Assembly: GCA_946623765.1 (NCBI GenBank)
Contig: CAMORL010000034.1
Span: 1 to 13,116, forward strand
Source of the DNA: an uncultured Clostridia bacterium
GTDB taxonomy: Bacteria; Bacillota_A; Clostridia; Christensenellales; CAG-138
Direction: 5' to 3'
DNA length: 13,116 nucleotides
The notes beneath the pieces are model-generated. The model was not told the origin of the DNA, did no database searches, and was given only the letters and a program-made list of their open reading frames with translations. Position numbers and translations under genes: made by a program. Below are positions 6,394 through 13,116 of the stretch, one piece after another. The first letter of the stretch is position 1; every line of letters begins with the position of its first letter.

Positions 6394-7626
6394 ATGGCTA
6401 AGACACTTTACAGCAAGAAAAAAACAACACGGAACATTCTGATCGGCGTGATCGCGGTGCTGGTCATCGCACTGGTCGTCTGCCTGATCGTCATGCTTCG
6501 CAAAGACGGCGCAGGCATGAACTGCTTCCAGAGACAGGCAACCGCGGCGAGCGCGGACGGCGTCAAGATCAACATGAGCGAATACAGAATGACGCTTGAC
6601 ATGGCGCTGCAGAGCTATCAGAACGGAAACTTCACGGACGAGCAGATCCGTTCGCTGCAGGAAAATGCGGCAAAACAGGCGCTGCTTCAGAAGATCCACG
6701 TGAAGGAAGCAAAAGCCCTCGGCATTACGCTGACGGACGAACAGAAAAAAGAAGCGGCACAAACCGCGAAGAATCAGATCGAATCGCTCAAGCAGTATTA
6801 TACCGAGAACCTTTCGAACAGCGGCAGCTATTCGAAGACCGCTCTGGACGGCCAGATCGCGAATTACTACAATCATATCGGCATGAGCGAAGGCCAGTAT
6901 TATAATTACATCAAGGAAAACACCGAAGCAAATTATTACGGCGAAGCGCTCAAGGCGTATTACGAGGAAAACGGCATCGAAATCGAAGAGGATGTTCTCC
7001 TGGATTTCTATCGCAAGTACGTAGAGGATTCCATGGTCACCAAGAAAGCGGACGGAACGGAATCCAAGACGTATCTCGACGGACAGTACTGGTACACGCT
7101 GATGCTGTATCAGATGGGCTATTCCGTCCCGATGCTGTACGTGCCGGAAGGCTTCATCTATGTTGATTTCATCAAGCTCGAGAAAGGATCTGTCGAGGAA
7201 ATCAATCAGATCATCAACGAGGTGAACAACGGCGACCGTTCCTTTGACGAACTCCTTGCCTCCGACGAGAATAAGGATACGTTCCGGGATATGCTGAAGG
7301 GACCGTATCCGATCGCGGAGAAGGACCATTCCGGTCTGTATACGTCGGACGAGGCGTTTTCGGCGGTAAGCGGACTGGAGATCGGACAGATCGGTACGTA
7401 CGTCGAAGAGCCGAAGACCGCGGAAGACGGCACGACGACCGTCACCGCCTACCTGTTCCGCCGGGCGAAGGGCGACATGTGCATGGACGGCGAAACCGGC
7501 GTTATCAAGATCGACTACTATCCCGACATCCGCGAATCCGTGATCGACGAGTATCGCAGCGAACAGTGGCTTTCCGATGTCCGGTACGAGGACGCGATCT
7601 ATGCCTATAAGGGGGCGCTCGGATGA
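6394..7626 (+). CDS. Membrane-anchored SurA/PrsA-like foldase (peptidyl-prolyl isomerase family)
   Basis: Protein of 410 residues, likely held on the outer face of the membrane by one N-terminal helix (residues 15-35) after a Lys-rich start. Residues 53-185 form a SurA-N-like helical chaperone region (ADGVKINMSEY onward, then DEQIRSLQ...LLQKIHVKEAKALG). Residues 250-360 resemble a parvulin isomerase domain (VDFIKLEKG, INEVNNGDRSFDELL, SGLEIGQIG), but the typical GGDLG-type segment is not clear, so isomerase activity is doubtful. PrsA is normally a lipoprotein. Here the Cys in ALVVC is not a proper lipobox, so a plain membrane anchor is more likely. The start is ATG 6394 with TAGGAG at 6381-6386. 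The stop overlaps the start of a 30-residue peptide gene by 4 bp. The probable role is folding of exported proteins. Confidence 0.84.
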   Translation: MAKTLYSKKKTTRNILIGVIAVLVIALVVCLIVMLRKDGAGMNCFQRQATAASADGVKINMSEYRMTLDMALQSYQNGNFTDEQIRSLQENAAKQALLQKIHVKEAKALGITLTDEQKKEAAQTAKNQIESLKQYYTENLSNSGSYSKTALDGQIANYYNHIGMSEGQYYNYIKENTEANYYGEALKAYYEENGIEIEEDVLLDFYRKYVEDSMVTKKADGTESKTYLDGQYWYTLMLYQMGYSVPMLYVPEGFIYVDFIKLEKGSVEEINQIINEVNNGDRSFDELLASDENKDTFRDMLKGPYPIAEKDHSGLYTSDEAFSAVSGLEIGQIGTYVEEPKTAEDGTTTVTAYLFRRAKGDMCMDGETGVIKIDYYPDIRESVIDEYRSEQWLSDVRYEDAIYAYKGALG

Positions 7627-7715
7627 AACAGCGCGGAGTCCGTATCGTTTGTTGGATCCTGGCAGGCTTGATGCTGTTCGGCGTCCTTGCCATGGTCATC
7701 GGCATTGTCGGTTAA
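7623..7715 (+). CDS. 30-residue single-pass membrane peptide coupled to the foldase gene
   Basis: ATG 7623 overlaps the foldase stop (ATGA, 7623-7626), and the frame ends at TAA 7713-7715, 11 bases before a strong terminator. The peptide is MKQRGVRIVCWILAGLMLFG followed by VLAMVIGIVG: a basic start (Lys2, Arg4, Arg7) and one hydrophobic helix of about 20 residues. No separate ribosome site is evident, so translation would be coupled to the foldase. The size and layout resemble tiny Firmicutes membrane proteins such as the stressosome-associated Prli42, but I cannot claim homology. In favour of a real gene are the exact stop-start overlap, the membrane-helix composition, and a position filling the gap before the terminator. 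It may dock with the foldase helix or the secretion machinery, which is speculation. Confidence 0.65.
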   Translation: MKQRGVRIVCWILAGLMLFGVLAMVIGIVG

Positions 7716-7726
7716 ATGCAATCAGG

Positions 7727-7767
7727 GGATGTTCAGAACGCATTTGCGCTTCTGAACATCCTTTTTT
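7727..7767 (+). terminator. Terminator of the foldase operon
   Basis: GGATGTTCAGAA (7727-7738) pairs perfectly with TTCTGAACATCC (7750-7761), followed by TTTTTT. The loop can add a CGC/GCG pairing. Confidence 0.93.
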
Positions 7768-7794
7768 GTACGGTTTGTGCGATATGCGCGAGTC

Positions 7795-7823
7795 TTGCAA
7801 TAAACGGCGAATCATGTTACAAT
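7795..7823 (+). promoter_or_regulatory. Sigma-A promoter of secreted paralog A
   Basis: TTGCAA (7795-7800), 17-bp spacer, TACAAT (7818-7823) with a TG one base upstream (extended -10). The leader would be about 50 bases. Confidence 0.85.
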
Positions 7824-7880
7824 AAATATACTGCAGGGAAACCGCAGATCAGCCTGTCAATCGAAACGGAGGAACCGATC

Positions 7881-9320
7881 ATGAAGAGATGCGTCACGGC
7901 AATTATCGCGATGCTCATGGTCCTCGCAATCATTCCCGCCGCGACAGCGGCGTCGTCGGATTATACACTGGTAATCCCGGGGGGAGAGATTGCCGACAGT
8001 ATGGAGGAGCTCGACGGCGTCTATGCGCTGCGGACGGACATCCGGCTGGACGGCGTGACCGACGATAAGCTGCTGACGGCGCTTTCATTCAATCTGACGT
8101 TCGATCCGGAACAGATTGAATATACGACAAATTCCCAGGAACTGGGCAAGCCGCACCTTGTTGCGGTGGACGAGAACGGACACGTCCTGTCGCCGCGCTA
8201 TCTGATCATCAACGATCGGGAAGCGGCTGAGGGTCGACTGCGGTTCGTTTTCGCATCGGACTACGGATGCCGGGTCGAAGAGGGCGAGCCGATCATTTCG
8301 CTGTATTTCTTTCTGAACGGTCCGGTCCACAAAGACACGAAGATCGAGTTTTCGATCGATCCGACAATCGATGCGGAATCCGTTGCCATGATCGAGCAGG
8401 ACGGATCCGGCAGATATCAGAAACGCACGGTAGGTCTCGATCTGCATCCGTACACCGCGAATGAAGGCGTACCCGGCATTGAGGTCAACATCGAGCTCGT
8501 GTTTGATCCGCGGGATGTCGCGTTCAAGGGCAAAACGCCGTATGTCATCTATGGATCGGGCAATATGACCCCGCGCGTGACCGTACGAAATACGGACACC
8601 GGCGAGACCGTGGATCCGGAGTTCTATGAGCTGAGATACGACAACAATACGAAAGCGGGGACGGCAACGGTAACCGCAGACCTTTGTCACGGGTATTACG
8701 GAGAGGCAACCGCATGGTATAAGATCTATCTGCCCGAAACGACGAAGACAACGGTACGGAATATCGAAAGCGGCGTGCTGATCGAATGGGAACCGGTCGA
8801 TGGCGCAAAGGGGTATGTCATCTACCGGCGCGCATGGAACCTCGTCAGCAGCGGGTGGACAACGTTTGAACGCTGGTTCAACACGACCGAAACCAGTTGG
8901 GTGGACGGATCTGACGAGAACCACAAGGTCTATGCGGGTACACGTTACCAGTACGGCGTCAAGGCGTATCCGGAGGACCCGATGAATAACTACGATCTCG
9001 GCTTCGTCGGTCCCCTTGCGACGACGGTCCGCATTACGACAAGAAAGCTCGTTTCTCTGACGCCCGGCTTCCGCACGATCACGGTGAAGTGGAGCCCGTC
9101 CAAGGTCTTTACAGGGTATCAGATCCAGTGCGCGCACGACGAGGACTTCACCGAACGGCTGACCGAGATTACCGTCGATGATCCCGCGGTGAGCGAATGG
9201 ACGATCAAAGGTCTCAGCAAAGCAAAGGTTTTCTATGTCCGCGTGCGTTCATACCATGAATTCGAAGGCAGAACGTATTACGGCGGATGGTCGGATGTAA
9301 TGAGCTGCAAGGTCAAATAA
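7881..9320 (+). CDS. Secreted cohesin-like/FN3 protein, paralog A
   Basis: Exported protein of 479 residues. Residues 1-23 are a signal peptide with a likely cut after ATA. Residues 26-185 resemble a cohesin-type beta-sandwich: LSFNLTFDPEQIEY, then LRFVFASDYG and EPIISLYFFLNG strands. Residues 215-285 are an Ig-like module of the clostridial type, from KGKTPYVIY to the TATVTADLCHGYYGEA strands. Two fibronectin type III domains follow, 286-385 (IEWEPVDGAKGYVIYRRAW) and 386-479 (ITVKWSPSKVFTGYQIQ). There is no sorting signal, lipobox, SLH domain or dockerin, so it is either released or held through its domains. The start is ATG 7881 with GGAGGA at 7868-7873. The next gene is a paralog with the same architecture. 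Arg codons are mixed (9 CGG, 8 CGC, 5 AGA, 2 CGA, 2 CGT), unlike its sister. An adhesin or scaffold role is inference. Confidence 0.86.
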   Translation: MKRCVTAIIAMLMVLAIIPAATAASSDYTLVIPGGEIADSMEELDGVYALRTDIRLDGVTDDKLLTALSFNLTFDPEQIEYTTNSQELGKPHLVAVDENGHVLSPRYLIINDREAAEGRLRFVFASDYGCRVEEGEPIISLYFFLNGPVHKDTKIEFSIDPTIDAESVAMIEQDGSGRYQKRTVGLDLHPYTANEGVPGIEVNIELVFDPRDVAFKGKTPYVIYGSGNMTPRVTVRNTDTGETVDPEFYELRYDNNTKAGTATVTADLCHGYYGEATAWYKIYLPETTKTTVRNIESGVLIEWEPVDGAKGYVIYRRAWNLVSSGWTTFERWFNTTETSWVDGSDENHKVYAGTRYQYGVKAYPEDPMNNYDLGFVGPLATTVRITTRKLVSLTPGFRTITVKWSPSKVFTGYQIQCAHDEDFTERLTEITVDDPAVSEWTIKGLSKAKVFYVRVRSYHEFEGRTYYGGWSDVMSCKVK

Positions 9321-9332
9321 ATGCTTTCGGAG

Positions 9333-9365
9333 GAACGGGTGCGGCGGGCGCCCGTTCTTCCTTTC
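9333..9365 (+). terminator. Probable terminator after paralog A
   Basis: GAACGGGTGC (9333-9342) pairs with GCGCCCGTTC (9348-9357) with one G-T pair and is followed by TTCCTTTC. The T run is interrupted, so strength is uncertain. Confidence 0.72.
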
Positions 9366-9434
9366 ATGCCTGCAGCGCTGCAGCGTGAAGGGAAACGGCG
9401 CTGAAAACTTCCATATATTTTTTTGTCAGAACGC

Positions 9435-9463
9435 TTGCAAAAGCAAAGATAGTATGGTATCAT
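9435..9463 (+). promoter_or_regulatory. Sigma-A promoter of secreted paralog B
   Basis: TTGCAA (9435-9440), 17-bp spacer, TATCAT (9458-9463), with TG one base upstream (extended -10). The same TTGCAA plus extended -10 layout drives paralog A. The start would be near 9470, giving a leader of about 140 bases. Confidence 0.78.
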
Positions 9464-9469
9464 GTAACA

Positions 9470-9609
9470 GAAAATATGACGATACTGTGAACAAGAATGC
9501 AATCAGGACTCGTCATTCGCGGATATTGTGCATCAGTTTGCCGGCTGATCGGTTTTTTCGATTTGGCAATCTGTGCGAATCCGTACAATTCAGCAGGAGG
9601 ATAGAACCT
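9470..9609 (+). promoter_or_regulatory. Long 5' leader of paralog B with a stem-loop
   Basis: About 140 bases lie between the predicted transcription start and ATG 9610. TTGCC (9538-9542) and GGCAA (9565-9569) can pair around an inner ATCG/CGAT stem with a T-rich loop, ending 25 bases before the AGGAGG at 9595-9600. I recognise no riboswitch class. There is no convincing small ORF in it. Confidence 0.45.
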
Positions 9610-11022
9610 ATGAAGAAACTGTTGGCATTGCTTCTTTCCCTCGTGATGGTGCTTGCGCTGGTTCCGGCAACGGTTGCGGAAGGCGCGGATTACACGCTCG
9701 TGATCGAAGGCGGCAAAGTGGACGAGCATCTCGAAACGGTCGACGGCAAGAACTGCCTCGCGGTCGAACTCAAGATGACGGAGCAGGTCGAAGAGACGAT
9801 TTTCGGTCTGACGTTCGATTTGACGTATGATCCCGCACAGATCACTTTCGTAGACAGCGAAGCGGATAGTGCGTTCAGCATGCCTGTTATCAACAGCACA
9901 CAAGCTGGCTTGCTTCGCTTTGCGTTCGTCAGCACCGAAGGTATCGCCGCTGCGGAAGAGATGCATGTTGCAACCCTTTACTTCCAGCTTGCGGACAATC
10001 TGGAAGAAGGTACCGAGATCGCGTTCGAGCTCGTCGAGGGCGCATTTGCCGAGACGACGGATACCGTGAAGCCCGTTCAGCGTACCATTGATTCGAACTT
10101 CTCTCCGTTCACGGTTTCTGCAATTCCGGTCTTCAACGGCGTTGTCAAGTTCAACGAAGGCGAAGTGCAGTATAAGGGTCAGACCCCGTACGTGATCTGG
10201 GATCACAACAAGGGCATTCATGAGCCGGCGTTCACCGTGTACGAAGAGGACGGTGAAACCGTCGTCGATCCGGAAAACTACGATTATGAGTATAAAGAGA
10301 ACAAGCAGCCCGGTACCGGCTATCTGTTCGTCTACTTCAAGGGCGCATACGCCGGCGAAGCGCAGCTGTTCTTCAAGATCTATCTGCCGGCAACGACCAA
10401 GACCTGGGTTGAGAATGTAACGGACGGAATCAGAGTTTCCTGGATGCCTGTTGAAGATGCAGCGGGTTACGTCATCTACCGCCGTGCATGGGGCGCAACG
10501 GCAAGCGGCTGGACCGCGTTCGCACGTTGGGACAACACGACCGAAACCACCTGGCTCGACGGTCACGACGATTCGCATAAGGTCTATGCGGGCACGCGTT
10601 ATCAGTATGGCGTCAAGGCATACTTTGCACGCCGCACGGATCCGGTTTCCGGCGAGCAGATCGGCGGCAATGTCAACGACAATTCCGGCAACTTCAACCT
10701 CGGTGAAGTCGGACAGCTCAAGACCACCGTCCGCATCACCACCCGTAAGCTGGTTCAGGTCCGCCCGGGCAACAAAGAACTGACGGTCAAGTGGGAAGCA
10801 TCCAAGAACTTCACCGGCTATCAGATTCAGTACGCAACCAATGATCAGTTCACCGAAAATGCGGTTGCAATCAAGATCGACGACGCGAAGACCTATTGGA
10901 CGACGCTCAAGAATCTGGAAGCGAATACGACCTACTATGTACGTATCCGTTCGTACCACATCTTCGATAACATGAACTACTACGGCGAATGGTCCAATGT
11001 CATCAGCCAGAAGACCAACTGA
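9610..11022 (+). CDS. Secreted cohesin-like/FN3 protein, paralog B
   Basis: Exported protein of 470 residues with the same order of parts as paralog A: signal peptide (1-23, MKKLLALLLSLVMVLALVPA then TVA), cohesin-like beta-sandwich (about 26-165; FGLTFDLTYDPAQITFV and LLRFAFVS are typical strands), Ig-like module (about 187-260, KGQTPYVIW), then two FN3 domains (about 261-378 and 379-470). In one 52-residue stretch of the first FN3 domain (287-338 here, 312-363 in A) I count 40 identical residues. B carries an extra Gly/Asn-rich loop (about 340-362) that is shorter in A. It lacks any visible anchor. ATG 9610 has AGGAGG at 9595-9600. Arg codons are almost only CGT and CGC (7 and 6, plus one AGA), the bias of an abundant protein. 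It is probably the main expressed copy; the ligand is unknown. Confidence 0.87.
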   Translation: MKKLLALLLSLVMVLALVPATVAEGADYTLVIEGGKVDEHLETVDGKNCLAVELKMTEQVEETIFGLTFDLTYDPAQITFVDSEADSAFSMPVINSTQAGLLRFAFVSTEGIAAAEEMHVATLYFQLADNLEEGTEIAFELVEGAFAETTDTVKPVQRTIDSNFSPFTVSAIPVFNGVVKFNEGEVQYKGQTPYVIWDHNKGIHEPAFTVYEEDGETVVDPENYDYEYKENKQPGTGYLFVYFKGAYAGEAQLFFKIYLPATTKTWVENVTDGIRVSWMPVEDAAGYVIYRRAWGATASGWTAFARWDNTTETTWLDGHDDSHKVYAGTRYQYGVKAYFARRTDPVSGEQIGGNVNDNSGNFNLGEVGQLKTTVRITTRKLVQVRPGNKELTVKWEASKNFTGYQIQYATNDQFTENAVAIKIDDAKTYWTTLKNLEANTTYYVRIRSYHIFDNMNYYGEWSNVISQKTN

Positions 11023-11034
11023 CAAGCGATTCAC

Positions 11035-11063
11035 AAAAGCCCCGCTTTTTGCGGGGCTTTTTT
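11035..11063 (+). terminator. Strong terminator after paralog B
   Basis: AGCCCCGC (11038-11045) pairs with GCGGGGCT (11051-11058) across TTTTT and is followed by a T run to 11063; the A run upstream can make it partly bidirectional. Confidence 0.95.
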
Positions 11064-11071
11064 CTGTCCGA

Positions 11072-11100
11072 TTGACGGGACGGCGGAAATGCGGTACAAT
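11072..11100 (+). promoter_or_regulatory. Sigma-A promoter of the carboxylesterase gene
   Basis: TTGACG (11072-11077), 17-bp spacer, TACAAT (11095-11100). The leader is about 20 bases. Confidence 0.86.
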
Positions 11101-11127
11101 AATACAAATGCAAACAAGGAGCTGTTT

Positions 11128-12915
11128 ATGGTCGGATTTGGGATTGCCGGTATGCTGGTTTTTCTGATCATGCTTGCCATTTTGGAATTGAACAAGAATA
11201 CCATCTTGGGCTTTTTTCTGCTGATTGCTGCCGCTATCGCTTTCGTAGTGCTGTTTTTGAAAGTCCTGCACGGCGCAAAATGGTACTGGAAACTGCTCGG
11301 CTGGATCGGGTTTCTCGGCGCATTCGCCGCGATTCTGGTTTTGACGTGGCCGCCGATGAAGCGCGTTCCGGCATACGAAGGAAAGACGCCGACGTATACG
11401 GAGGTCGTTTCTCTGGAAAAAGGCGACGTGCGCGGGGTGCTGATCGCGGACGGCGAAGTCGAATTGTATGCGGGCATTCCGTATGCAAAGCCGCCGGTGG
11501 GCGATCTTCGCTGGCGTGAACCGCAGGATCCCGACGCGTGGGAGGGCGTGCTCGACGCGGACCATTTCGCGCCGATGTGCATGCAGCCGGTGGAACAGCC
11601 GATCTACAGCAGCCTGAAGCAGATCATCGGCTTCCACGACTATCGTGTCTCTCTCAAGGACAATTACCGCCCCGCGGTCAGCGAGGACGGTCTCTATGTC
11701 AATGTTTGGAAGCCCGCGGGCAAGGTTGAGAATCTCCCGGTGCTCGTCTATATTCACGGCGGCACGCTGCAGACCGGACAGCCGTGGTACGACGATTACG
11801 CCGGAACCGGGCTTGCGAAAAACGGCGTCGTGGTGGTCAATCTCGGCTACAGACTCGGCGTCTTCGGGTACCTTGCGGATGAAGGACTGCGCGCGGAATC
11901 CGAAAACGGCACGACCGGCAACTACGGATTGCTGGATCAGATCAAAGCGCTGGAGTGGGTGCGTTCAAACGTCGCAGCGTTCGGCGGCGATCCGAACAAC
12001 GTCACGCTTGCGGGCGAATCCGCAGGCTCGGCGAGCGTCAGCGCAATCTGCACGTCGCCGCTTGCAAAGGGTCTGTTCCAAAGAGTATTGCTGGAAAGCT
12101 CAACCGTCGCATCCGTAAAGCCGCCGCATTCGTTCCGCTTGTTTGACGAGGCGATCGCGTCCGGCAAGGAACTCAAGGAACGGTACCATGTGAACACGCC
12201 TGCCGAGCTTCGCGCGCTATCCGCCGAGACGATCGTGAACGAGGCGTATACGCAGCACTATATGACGGTCGACGGCTATGCGCTCACCGAAACGCCGTAC
12301 GAGTCCTACCGGAAGGGCGTGCACAACGAGCAGGCGATCCTCCACGGCTATAACGCCGAGGAGAGCGCGGCGTTTCTGATCTTCGGCAATGCAAGCATGA
12401 AGGATTATGAAAAACGCGTCCGCGCGTATTTCGGGGCGTATGCGGACGACGTGCTGAAAATCTTCAATCCTGCGACCGATGCGGAGGCGAAGGACATGTG
12501 GGCGCAGATCTACGGCGCGATCTTTTTCAACTATCCGCACTACTGCCTGAACCGTCTTGCCGCGGAGAACGGAATTCCGGTCTACGAGTATTATTTCACC
12601 AAACACAACGGAAGGCTCGGTGCGTGGCACAGCGGCGAGGAAGTGTATGTGTACCGCAATCTGCCGGAACGTTCGCGTCTCTTTGACGAGACAGACTACG
12701 CGCTGCAGGACGCGATGTCCGGCTGTGTGCTGAACTTTGTGAAGACCGGCGATCCGAACGGCGATGGAATGCCCGTATGGGAGAACAACACGGATTCGAC
12801 CCGGCTTATGGAGTTCGGCGCGAACATCGGTATGACCGACGAAAAGTACCTTGCGCTCTATGCGGTTCTGGACCGCATGGAGGGGTGGGGAGAGCAGCCC
12901 GTTGACCGGGAATAA
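11128..12915 (+). CDS. Membrane-anchored type B carboxylesterase
   Basis: Protein of 595 residues: an N-terminal membrane region with three hydrophobic helices (about 2-20, 25-46, 54-74), then a type B carboxylesterase domain (about 92-590) of the alpha/beta hydrolase fold. Family marks are YAGIPYAKPPVGDLRWREPQ (114-133), the oxyanion loop IHGG (209-212) and NYGLLDQIKALEWV (265-278). The catalytic triad is complete: Ser298 in GESAGS, Glu412 in GYNAEES and His501 in GAWHSGEE. It hydrolyses carboxylic esters; the natural substrate is unknown. The helices place the enzyme at the membrane, and an odd number suggests that the catalytic domain is on the opposite side from the N-terminus. Secreted members normally have only a signal peptide. 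The start is ATG 11128 with AAGGAG at 11116-11121; the in-frame start at 11089 lies inside the promoter. No terminator is evident before the tRNA promoter. Confidence 0.92.
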   Translation: MVGFGIAGMLVFLIMLAILELNKNTILGFFLLIAAAIAFVVLFLKVLHGAKWYWKLLGWIGFLGAFAAILVLTWPPMKRVPAYEGKTPTYTEVVSLEKGDVRGVLIADGEVELYAGIPYAKPPVGDLRWREPQDPDAWEGVLDADHFAPMCMQPVEQPIYSSLKQIIGFHDYRVSLKDNYRPAVSEDGLYVNVWKPAGKVENLPVLVYIHGGTLQTGQPWYDDYAGTGLAKNGVVVVNLGYRLGVFGYLADEGLRAESENGTTGNYGLLDQIKALEWVRSNVAAFGGDPNNVTLAGESAGSASVSAICTSPLAKGLFQRVLLESSTVASVKPPHSFRLFDEAIASGKELKERYHVNTPAELRALSAETIVNEAYTQHYMTVDGYALTETPYESYRKGVHNEQAILHGYNAEESAAFLIFGNASMKDYEKRVRAYFGAYADDVLKIFNPATDAEAKDMWAQIYGAIFFNYPHYCLNRLAAENGIPVYEYYFTKHNGRLGAWHSGEEVYVYRNLPERSRLFDETDYALQDAMSGCVLNFVKTGDPNGDGMPVWENNTDSTRLMEFGANIGMTDEKYLALYAVLDRMEGWGEQPVDRE

Positions 12916-12943
12916 AATTTTTTCAGATTTCCAAAAATTCCTG

Positions 12944-12972
12944 TTGACAAATGACAGATGAGACGCTATAAT
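12944..12972 (+). promoter_or_regulatory. Strong tRNA operon promoter with UP-like element
   Basis: Perfect TTGACA (12944-12949), 17-bp spacer, perfect TATAAT (12967-12972). The A/T tracts just upstream (about 12914-12940) fit an UP element. The start would fall about 5 bases before the first tRNA. Confidence 0.95.
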
Positions 12973-12983
12973 ATCATCTGTTC

Positions 12984-13059
12984 GCGGGAATAGCTCATTT
13001 GGTAGAGCGCAGCCTTGCCAAGGCTGAGGTGGCGGGTTCGAGCCCCGTTTCCCGCTCCA
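12984..13059 (+). tRNA. tRNA-Gly (anticodon GCC)
   Basis: Complete cloverleaf of 76 bases: acceptor GCGGGAA with TTCCCGC (13049-13055), D arm GCTC/GAGC, anticodon stem CAGCC/GGCTG with loop TTGCCAA (anticodon 13017-13019), and T arm around TTCGAGC. The discriminator base is T and CCA (13057-13059) is encoded. It reads GGC and GGT. Confidence 0.98.
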
Positions 13060-13065
13060 CCATAT

Positions 13066-13116
13066 GCCTCCTTAGCTCAGCTGGCTAGAGCACCTGACTC
13101 TTAATCAGGGTGTCCA
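13066..13116 (+). tRNA. tRNA-Lys (anticodon CTT), 3' end outside window
   Basis: Begins 6 bases after tRNA-Gly. Acceptor strand GCCTCCT, D arm GCTC/GAGC, anticodon stem CCTGA/TCAGG with loop CTCTTAA (anticodon 13100-13102) are present; the T arm and acceptor 3' strand are cut off by the window end. It reads AAG and is probably co-transcribed with tRNA-Gly; further tRNAs may follow. Confidence 0.95.

Noticed and set aside
9370..9383. Perfect 14-bp palindrome CTGCAGCGCTGCAG
   Set aside because: No complementary flanks, no T run and no regulator gene nearby; it lies between a terminator and a promoter, and a function cannot be supported.
9563..9589. Second promoter for paralog B (TTGGCA, 15-bp spacer, TACAAT)
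   Set aside because: The spacer is short and transcription would start at the ribosome site, leaving it truncated; the promoter at 9435 is better.
9460..11757. 765-residue minus-strand open frame
   Set aside because: It spans two genes, a terminator and a promoter on the other strand, and its translation shows no recognisable domain. It results from codon bias, especially in paralog B.
12909..12940. Terminator after the carboxylesterase
   Set aside because: The A/T-rich tracts can pair weakly but have no GC stem or following T run; they fit better as an UP element for the tRNA promoter.

Overview
All protein and RNA genes in this 13.1 kb window lie on the + strand. The window looks like chromosome from a Gram-positive, probably spore-forming bacterium of the Clostridia (Bacillota). 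The support is the block ylmC - nrdR - pgeF(ylmD), a class B sortase beside a Cna-B surface protein, strong AGGAGG-type ribosome sites, and nearly consensus sigma-A promoters with 17-bp spacers. The DNA is fairly GC-rich for this class, which would suit a gut lineage such as Christensenellales; that placement is a guess. I see no transposase, integrase, phage gene or CRISPR array.

Layout. (1) 1-966: C-terminal part of a Cna-B repeat surface protein, with three complete 93-residue repeats, a short PTGD-type sorting signal, a membrane segment and a basic tail. (2) 972-1003: a terminator hairpin, then a class B sortase (1015-1938) and another terminator. (3) 2105-3716: promoter, phosphohexomutase, terminator. 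(4) 3722-4500: promoter, an unrecognised six-helix membrane protein, terminator. (5) 4580-6329: ylmC, nrdR and pgeF; nrdR has its own extended -10 promoter and overlaps pgeF by 4 bp. (6) 6326-7767: promoter, a membrane-anchored SurA/PrsA-like foldase, a 30-residue membrane peptide overlapping it by 4 bp, terminator. (7) 7795-9365 and 9435-11063: two paralogous secreted proteins (signal peptide, cohesin-like domain, Ig-like domain, two FN3 domains), each with its own promoter and terminator. (8) 11072-12915: promoter and a type B carboxylesterase behind three membrane helices. (9) 12944-13116: a perfect-consensus promoter driving tRNA-Gly(GCC) and the 5' part of tRNA-Lys(CTT).

How the genes fit together. 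Much of the window concerns the cell envelope. The sortase probably attaches the Cna-B protein next to it. The foldase and its coupled peptide could help fold exported proteins, of which the two cohesin/FN3 paralogs are the obvious local examples. PgeF edits peptidoglycan precursors and the phosphohexomutase supplies sugar phosphates for surface polymers. NrdR controls ribonucleotide reductase genes that lie elsewhere. No single new system is proven. The points most worth a second look are the paired cohesin-like/FN3 proteins with contrasting codon use, the 30-residue peptide coupled to the foldase, the PTGD motif found both in the surface protein and in the linker of its sortase, and the esterase fused to membrane helices.
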